64,000 nucleotides of DNA from Apiosordaria backusii (Eukaryota; Ascomycota; Sordariomycetes; Sordariales; Lasiosphaeriaceae), in assembly GCA_030549205.1 (NCBI GenBank), contig JAUKTV010000004.1, forward strand, positions 124,001 through 188,000, read 5' to 3'. This document shows positions 56,462-64,000 of this stretch, one piece after another. Both the position numbers and the translations under genes were made by a program. Position 1 is the first letter of the stretch. Every line of letters begins with the position of its first letter. The notes beneath the pieces were generated by a model, which saw nothing but the letters and a program-made list of their open reading frames with translations, searched no databases and was not told where the DNA came from.

Positions 56462-58259
56462 CGATGGCGGTGTTGTCGGTAGTTGTGGTGTTCGCGGTGT
56501 GAAATGTTCAGAGTGGTGCAGCTACTCCTATCAAGGGGTGAATCTAGGTGGGGCCTTAGCACATGGACCCCAAAGTCTGGGCCATCGGTACGGATAAATA
56601 GCGGTGGGAAGACGAATGAAGGCTACCGAGTCTCGTGGTTCTCAAACATCTACAGAAAAATCCCAACGCTTTTCATGTTGAAGAGACAACCAACGCATAA
56701 CCGAGACCATTTTCTGTCCAGAAGGCATGAAGCCCAAGACGGGAGACGGACACCATTCCCAGATTGGACTAACGCATACTTGTCCAAGCATCTGCCATCC
56801 GCTAATGCGTCGACAGCAGCAGCCGAATCAGAGGAGGGTGGGGAATCAGCAAGGGGGTTAAGCGCCGGCAGCACGCATCACCGACCATTTCACAACGTCG
56901 AGCGAATCAATGAGGGGCATCTGAATTTTGCCCACAACCAAAGGCAACCAAGAATAGATTACCGGCAGACTACCACAAAAACGTGCCCAATCACCGTCGT
57001 ACTTGTCTCGCAGTCAACCGACCCCTCCTTTTGCCTCGTCCGTTGCCACGATCGTCCAGTTCACGCCTGTCAACGCAGAGCCAAGAGACCAAAGAAGGCA
57101 CCTGTTATTGCCAGGCCGCGACCAACAATCGACGGTTCTCTGTAACCCCCCGCTACCGCAGGAACTATCACCGCCGTAAGTATCTCTGGACCGTTATCAC
57201 CAGATGGAGCCCCCTGTAGGTGAAGCCGTGCGAGGATCCAGGAGGCACCTCCTGCATGTCTTGTCCGTGTCTTGCAGAACCAGGAGCAGGCAATCCGGGT
57301 TCGGGCCCCTTGCCTCGCTGCCTTCCTGCCTGGGAAACAAGCAGATCGAGACAGATTGTAGGCGACTCCTCTGTCAGCCTTCAAGCCGACCCGGATGTAG
57401 GCGCTGCAGATCAAGAAAATGTCTGCAATGCAGCATATCTAGGCACATGTACAGACGGGACACGGTGTTGTCCCAGTGGTTGCCCGCCTCAATGCTTACG
57501 TTTGGCACTCTAAAGGAGTCACCAGCTGTGCTGTAGGCAATATATTGCACCGTTGCAGGGCATCCCCGACCAGCCAGCCAGACTCATCCTCGGAGTGAGG
57601 CCCCTCTGGAGAAGGCCCGTCTGAGAGGGAGTTAAAGCGGGTGGCCGGCTCCCGCACTTCCATGCAGGTTCGACTGTTAATATACGTACCGTACCACTCC
57701 GGGGGCTAACACCACGGTCCATAGCAGCAGCAGCACAAGTGGGAACACCAGCGGCGGGCAGCGGACCAGGGTGTTGATAGGTTGGCAAGTTGTGGCATAG
57801 TCTGGTCTTGAGCAATCCAATCCCTCTTTTATCTACTGCAACGCTCCCAATCCGCCGCGCCGCGGAACCACACCACGTCCTATTGCTGCTGTTCATCGCA
57901 GTTGCACCATCTTTCTTTCAGCCGCGCATTTTGATCACGACGACTTGAACTGTGACCGTGGGAATTCAAGTTGCGGTGTTGAACCCCAAGAGATTACGAC
58001 AGCAACACTAGGTCTAGTTTCGACCATGAGCTTGTAATCGACGGCCCCGCAAGTCAACAACTTGAACCCAGCTGTGCATGGCGAGGTGACCAAGAGCGCA
58101 AGAACTGTTGCGTGGTGTTGGTTTGATATTTTGTGGGACAGACTCTGCTGGATATCTACTGGGGATTGTATATTGTGAGGGAGACGGGTCGCTTGGTGCT
58201 TCCAACTCTTACAGCATCGGACCAGCAACAGCCGAGGGACATCCTAGGGCGATTTCGAG
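56462..58259. other. 1.8-kb intergenic / 5' leader region
   Basis: No gene recognised. It should hold the promoter and a long leader of the 58260 gene. Frames at 56483-57145 and 57070-57536 are not convincing. Confidence 0.4.
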
Positions 58260-61200
58260 ATGCAACCCATGATGAGCTCTTCACGAGATCCGACCGCGCG
58301 CCTTCGGGCTGGACTGAACCCTCTCCTCACAGCATCGTTGGGCGTATACCATCCGCAACACAACAATGGGACACCGCTTTCAGCGCTGTCCGTCAGCTCT
58401 CACGGCGCCTTCTCATCTAACCAAACCCCTTTGAGCGCCATCCAGCCATACAATCCGCAGCAATGGATTACTTCGCCAACTGCTGGACCTGGCCAGGAAC
58501 AAATGCAGGCGGCGCCCATCCAGGAACCTCAAGGTGAGTCTCTTGCAACGGTGTTATGAAGAAGAGAGGCTGATGAGCTGGTAGGATCACCGCTTCCACC
58601 CCCGCCATATTCACCCCCTCGTAGTGCCAGACCGATGAGCACAAATTTCGACCAGGGCCCAGCTGCGAATATTTCCGTCGCTCGAGCACCCCATCCACCC
58701 TTACAACGAGCGGCCACTGAATCGCCGGCGGCTAACACATCGTTCCCCCCACCGCCTGGCACGAGAGGCGCTTCTCGGGAGAGGCGATTCGGCCTCCCCT
58801 CGCTGACAAGACGGCGCGAACCTGAGCCGGCCATCGCACCGCTTGATCCAAGTCCACAGCAGTCATCTCGCTCCCTCAGTGGGCTGTTGTCTCGGCCAGT
58901 TGGTGGCCATCCAGGACCATTGACGCTGCAGATACCCCACCAAGTACCCCAGAGAACAGATTCCGATGCCTCGCAAAATATGGCACCGGGTGCTCGACGA
59001 GCTGTCTCAACACCTGCGGTGGCCACACCTACCTCAGCCAGGTCACGATCCTCCTCGCAGATTCGATGGGACCCATCCATGCCGGTTCCCCCACCACCAC
59101 CAGGGCCACCGCCGTCGTCAAGTCGATCTCAAAGTATGCAGAGATTACAATCTGGGAGCGATCCCATCGTATCACCGCCCACCCGTCGCCCACCCCCAAC
59201 CGGAGTGGCTGCCTTGGGTCCCGTGCCCTTGACACCTGCCAACTGGAGAGAGGGTGACAATCTTCCTGGACCACCAGGACAACAACAACAACATCAACAA
59301 CAGCACACTGAACCACCAGCCACAGCAGGCGTCCAGCTTTCGGAGACATCAAGTGTCGCAAGCTCAGGGGCTGGTGCCCAAGCTGAATCTGCCACATCCT
59401 CAGCGCCGAGCTCAGCAGGTGGACTCATCCGAAGGAGTCCCATAGTCAGGGGAGACAAGACACTTCTTGAGCGACGGAGTGAAAGCCGGACCAGGTTAGC
59501 CAGCCGGGGGTCCGTGGATGCGACCAACTCGCCACATGGCCTTTCTGACATTGTAATACCTGGCTCGTCGTCTGGGGGGCTACAGCGGCGTTTGACAATA
59601 GGAAGAGGGACGCCGAGGACAGGAAGGACGAGCGAGACACCGAAAACTGGCGAATCAGTCGATACTCCAGAGTCGAGAACACCACGAGCTGCCGGATCGT
59701 CTCAGGGTATGTCTGGCCAAGTAACACCCACGATGCTTTCGCCAAACTCGCAGAAACAAGCCGAAAGACACGTGGTTCCGAGGGCGTTGCCGACGCCACC
59801 CACAGGCAGCAGGTCATCTTCCACACACCGAGGGATGGGGCCGGATGTGCCGATGTCTGCGCCGCTTTCGCCATCACATAACTATCCTGTGTCGAAACAT
59901 ATGGTGATTACACAAAGTACCGAGCAGTTTGCTCGTGGTACCGTTGACCGTTTTGCAGCCTTCGCCGACCGAGAAGCATCAGCCGCCAATGATGCTGAGC
60001 GAGTACGGTTGTTTGCCGAGTTTTTTGTCATCGAGTCAAGAATACGGAGGGAACGATATGGTGCTGCCATCGGGGCAATGGGCTCTGAAGTACTGGACTT
60101 AACCCGTGACCTGTTCAGGCCGATGCCAGTCAGGAGAGAGTCCATCAACTCTGCCACAAGTGGGCCAGTGGAATTAACGCCTCAGTCATCCGAGCCGAGA
60201 TCGCATCGCGGCTCCATTGGTTCTGCCTTTGATGGGAACCATGGAACATCCTCATCAGCTCAAACACCAACATCTGTCAACCAGCAGCAGCCATCGCCGT
60301 CGCCTTCCGGGAACCAAAACTGGCCCTCTAATAATTACATGCCATCGCTGTCACCGATTCTCAGTATGAGTGTTAGCGATGCCGTGGATGAGCAAGACTC
60401 GAGAGGACGACCGGCAAGTCGATGGTGGGAGGCTGACTCTACGGGTGCTCCCTCATCCAGGATGGAGAGGTCGAAAAGAGAATCGAAGTACATGGGTGTT
60501 CCGAAAGAAGCCCGTGAGGCATTGCAATGGATCGACGAGCCACAGTCATCGCCCGCCGGGTCTAGCAAGCGTGCCTCGCACGGCTACCCCCCTGAGAAGA
60601 CTGGCTGGCACGACGCAGACCAGTCCATGACACCACAGGCTCTTTCTCGAAACTCGATTGCTTCCTCCTCAACAGCCCCCAACACACCGAATCCAGACCA
60701 CTTGGATGTGTCCCGTCTAGTGACCCTTCCACCCCCGTACCCACGCCATCACCCAGCAGTCAACAACAACCACCCCGAGCTGACCGAAATCCGAACCGCG
60801 ATCCGCACCGTCAGCGACCTCGCCGAAGTAATCGCCATCCAAGAAGCCTACAAACAATCCAGCACCCAGAAACGCGCTGCCCTCGCCGAGGAGCTCAAAC
60901 AACGCCGCGTCGCTCTCCGACAAAACCTCCACCAAGATATTTCCTCAGGAGCCCTGTCTTATGCCGACGCAGCCGCCATCGAAGCCGACGCCACAGCCGC
61001 CGAGCACACCAAACTCAAAGATCTCGAAAAGACCGATTTCGACGAATTCCAAACCGCCGTCGTCATGCCCGTCAACGAGATCCTCCAAAATCGCATCAAC
61101 ACCGCCACCGAACTGTTCGACAACCTCCGCTCCCGCCTCTTTGACGAAACCCACAAATCCAACCCCAACCTCCCGCAGGAAGAAGGCGACGAGCAGCCTG

Positions 61201-62009
61201 AACTGCTGGAAAAACTAACCCTCCTGAAATGGATTTTTGAAGCTCGCGAAACATTACATCGCGCCTTGTACGATCTGTTATCCGACCGCAACGACCACTA
61301 CCGCGACCTTGTGCTGGTCCCTTACAAGCTCGCCCAGCAAGACGACAAAGTCGCCTCTGCCAAAGCCTTCTTCATCGAGGACGGCTCGAAACGAGCCCAG
61401 GTCTTTGCAGAGGAAGTCCTCCACCGCACGCAGGAATTCCGGGACGTGGTGGAAGAGACTGTTGTTCGCGGGGTGGAGGTGCAGCTTAACGCGTTTTGGG
61501 ACATTGCCCCCGATCTCAAGCGGTTGCTAGATAAAATCCCGAGTGACATGGAGGGCTTCCACATCCAGATTCCTGCGCTGGAGATTGCGGAGAACCCGAG
61601 TTATACTGAGCATCCGTTGCAGTATCTGTTTAGCTTGCTGCTTCATGCGGAAAAGTCGACGTATCAGTTTATTGAAAGCCAGACGAACTTGTTGTGTTTG
61701 CTGCATGAGGTTAAAGAGGCGGTGGTGGTGGCCAAGGCGAAGCTGATGGAGGCGGAGGGGAGGGATGCAGGAAGGGTGGAGGAGATGAAAAAGGAGGAGG
61801 GGGGAAGATTGACGGATGATTTGAAGGACAAGGTGAGGGTTGTGCAGGATCAGTGGAATAGTGCGCTGGGGGAGACGGTGGGAGGGGTAAAAGAGAGGGT
61901 GGGGGGATGGTTGTTGGAGACGGGGGGTGGGATGAGAGTTTTGAGGAGGGGGGTGTTGGGGGGGTTTAAAAAATGCCAAAATCTGGAAAAAAGGGTTTCT
62001 TTAGGATAG
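58260..62009 (+). CDS. Large conserved fungal protein, disordered N-terminus and helical C-terminus
   Basis: Exon 1 is 58260-58533, then a 51-nt intron (GTGAGT..GTAG) and exon 2 at 58585-62009, giving 1232 residues. The first 700 or so residues are low-complexity Ser/Pro/Gln/Arg sequence (PPPPPGPPPSSSRSQS, poly-Gln/His). An embedded conserved block reads QFARGTVDRFAAFADREASAANDAERVRLFAEFFVIESRIRRERY by family, seen here at about residues 430-480. The C-terminal 400 residues are mostly helical or coiled-coil: SDLAEVIAIQEAYKQSS, LEKLTLLKWIFEARETLHRALYDLL, DGSKRAQVFAEEVLHRTQEFRDVVE. No enzyme motif is visible. The pattern (disordered scaffold plus coiled coil) suggests a structural or trafficking protein, but I do not know its function. 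Confidence 0.85.
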
Positions 62010-63286
62010 TATGGACTTATTTTGTGTTTTGTTTTTTGGTGTTTTGGGCAGTTGAGAAAGAGAGGGCAGTTGGATGGGACAGGAGCCGATGGATGGATGG
62101 ATGGATGTTGATACCCCTGATTTTTTACACGATTTTCTCTGCCAAATAAGCAAGCACATGAAGGAGCGAGCATAAGATGGAATGGACGATGAGGGATGAA
62201 TTATTCAGAATAGGAGTACATGGTTTAAAAAAATATCGGAGTTTTGGATAGCGGCAAATGAGCAGCTACAATACTTTCTTTGGGGTTTACTACCTTACCT
62301 ATCCCCTCATGATGGGCACAGGGCCCTATTGCTATAGTCTACCCTAAAAAAAGCATTTTCACCTTAACAAAGTACATAGGCATCTCCCATCCCAGCATCA
62401 GCGAGTTTTAATCCGGGCTTCAGACAGCTTTAATCCCAGCATTTAACACTGACTACTCTGAGCTATGAGTGGAGCTATGAGTGTCTACCTAATCCCAGCT
62501 TTAGATGTCTTAGTCGGTATACATTGGCATCGTGAACATGATCAAGCTCTTTGGCCAAGTATGTCTCATTAATGCTAATATTTACATTGTGTCCCTTACT
62601 AGGTATGCAAATTATACCAAGCCCATCCCGAGATGCTCAATAGTGGTCTTCGACGTTGTCATTAGAGATGACAACATCGTCGATGTAGTCTTCACAACAT
62701 TGGGTGGGATTAGCTTTAGTAATCGGCGGATTCGACGCGGCATTAGAAAAGCTGACACCACCCACCGGCAATCAAAACTAAACCGACGACATAGCAATCC
62801 TCAGTGACAACGACGAAGCTAACCCACTCATCTGCCACATATTGGATGGTCTTCGCCGTTGCCAGAGAAGCAAAAGTGTTTGGCGGCTCCAGATGTCATT
62901 GTTTTGATGGCACCTGAATCAACGGTCCCACACCGAGGTGACACATGCACCCGCCCAGGACGCTTTACTCTGGCACGAGTAAAGGCCATGCCACACATGT
63001 TCGCCGAGTAAGGCTGAGTCTGCTGTAGTGGTTGAGGAGGGTATCACACCATCGTAGAGTCCGCCTTGGTAGAATACACTATCGATACACTCGTCCATCA
63101 TGTTTTTCTTTGCAAAGGTTGTTAGCCTTCCGTCCTTTTGCAGAAAACACCTCACCCGATGTTAACATACCTCTATCCCTCCACGACAGCCCAAGCCAGC
63201 CCAAAATCCAATCCCAAAACGCCTTGTAATGCTCTCAAACTCCATTACCAATGCATACCCTCCCCCCATCCAAGTTTTCTCCCAGT
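62010..63286. other. 1.3-kb intergenic region
   Basis: 3' flanks of two convergent genes. A GGAT-type repeat (ATGG units, about 62088-62106) and an imperfect GAGCTATGAGTG duplication (about 62458-62485) are visible. Frames at 62532-62807 lack a domain. Confidence 0.4.
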
Positions 63287-63613
63287 TTACTTCTGCTCCT
63301 TCTTCTCAACACCATACTCCTTGGGCAAATCCATCCCCACCCTCCTCGCTGTCAGGCGCACCCGCTCCTCCTCATCCATGCCCATGCCTGGGTTGTACCG
63401 CTCGACCAAGGTGACATATGTTCTTTGCGCTTTGAGGTAGTGGAGGTATTGCTCGGCAATGTCGGCTTTTTTCTGTTGCTGGGTGGCAGAGGAAGCGAAG
63501 TTGTCGCGGAGGCGCTGGTGGAGGTCTGCGCGGGGGGAGGAGAGGACTGGTCTGGGGGGGAGCTCGCGGAGGAGGGAGCGGTAGAGGGAGCGGAGGTGAG
63601 GTTGGGTTGACAT
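63287..63613 (-). CDS. FMC1: Mitochondrial complex V assembly factor FMC1 (LYR family)
   Basis: Intronless, 108 residues, normal for the family. The LYR motif is HLRSLYRSLLRELP (residues 6-19). It is followed by ADLHQRLRDNF, then ADIAEQYLHYLKAQRTYVTLVERYNPGMGMDEEERVRLTARRVGMDLP, which is nearly diagnostic of fungal Fmc1. In yeast the protein supports Atp12-dependent assembly of the F1 part of ATP synthase at elevated temperature, in the mitochondrial matrix. Divergent from a gene starting at about 63943. Confidence 0.9.
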   Translation of the reverse strand: MSTQPHLRSLYRSLLRELPPRPVLSSPRADLHQRLRDNFASSATQQQKKADIAEQYLHYLKAQRTYVTLVERYNPGMGMDEEERVRLTARRVGMDLPKEYGVEKKEQK

Positions 63614-63942
63614 TTTGGTTCTTGATTGGATTGAAAGGGGGGAATGAGGTGTGGTCAGGTGCCGAGGGCGTCGTGGTGCAGGTTGAGTGGGAGAGGATGG
63701 TCGCCGGATGGAAATTGATCGACCTGCCTTGCCAGAGGGGAGCGCAAAAAATGCCGAGCTTTGCGTGGAGGTTGCTTACATATCCCCAACCCTTATCAGT
63801 GGGAAAGAAACAGATAAGCGCTCCCGGCAGGCAAAGTCCCTGTTTTTGCGAGGGCGAATTGAACAGTGAAATCGCATCCCACTTTGCGACAGGACCCGAC
63901 ATCTCCCACGACAGCACGCTGTCGCCAACCTCGATCCTCATC

Positions 63943-64000
63943 ATGGCGACCTCAAGGATACCGCCGAATGTCCTCGCCATGCCTCCCCCCCTCCGATCTC
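63943..64000 (+). CDS. Start of a gene cut by the window edge
   Basis: ATG at 63943 opens MATSRIPPNVLAMPPPLRS and runs to the edge without a stop. The Ser/Arg/Pro-rich, acid-free start could be a mitochondrial presequence. Divergent to FMC1, with about 330 bp between the starts. It is too short to identify. Confidence 0.35.
   Translation, partial: MATSRIPPNVLAMPPPLRS

Overview
The window looks like chromosomal DNA of a filamentous ascomycete (Pezizomycotina, most likely a Sordariomycete). Genes carry short introns of about 45-135 nt with GT..AG borders and CTAAC-like branch sites. Fungal-specific families are present: a HeLo-like/NACHT/WD40 NLR, DUF3435, DUF3433, DUF6594, a Pyr4-type cyclase and FMC1. 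One retroelement carries the all-transition, AT-rich signature of repeat-induced point mutation (RIP). No database search was possible, so every name rests on motifs and family recognition.

Layout. 0.1-1.1 kb: two small hypothetical genes. 1.6-7.8 kb: a Helitron whose Rep-helicase gene is broken. 8.2-9.0 kb: a hypothetical gene. 10.5-13.8 kb: a mosaic of a DUF3435 (Starship-captain-type) tail, a chromodomain ORF, a geranylgeranyltransferase-I beta fragment and an F-box/ankyrin gene. 16.5-18.6 kb: a SNF2 ATPase. 19.6-21.6 kb: a caspase-like protein gene. 22.9-24.0 kb: a C2H2 transcription-factor gene cut off by a 378-bp copy of the NACHT region of the neighbouring NLR. 24.8-29.1 kb: that NLR, with 13 nearly identical WD40 repeats. 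31.9-35.1 kb: a kinase-like protein, a Pyr4-type membrane cyclase and a 2EXR/F-box-like protein. 35.5-36.4 kb: a RIP-damaged caspase-like pseudogene. 36.5-42.5 kb: a complete, RIP-destroyed Ty1/copia element with 153-bp LTRs and a GCTAG target duplication. 42.6-47.5 kb: small genes, a 404-bp hAT-type MITE, palindromic repeats and a truncated DUF3433 gene.

From about 48.6 kb the window becomes mostly ordinary: a frameshifted large membrane-protein gene, a nitrilase-family amidase, the Hsp90 co-chaperone AHA1, a bacterial-type (actinobacterial-looking) peptide deformylase that is a strong horizontal-transfer candidate, a large conserved coiled-coil protein, the mitochondrial assembly factor FMC1, and the start of a divergent gene at the right edge.

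Taken together, 1-47 kb is an accessory, transposon-rich compartment with an allorecognition/cell-death flavour (NLR, two caspase-like genes, kinase-like protein). About 48-64 kb is closer to core genome. The main points to follow up are the NLR and its NACHT copy inside a transcription-factor gene, the deformylase, the prenyltransferase/chromodomain junction, and the mobile elements whose ends can be read directly.
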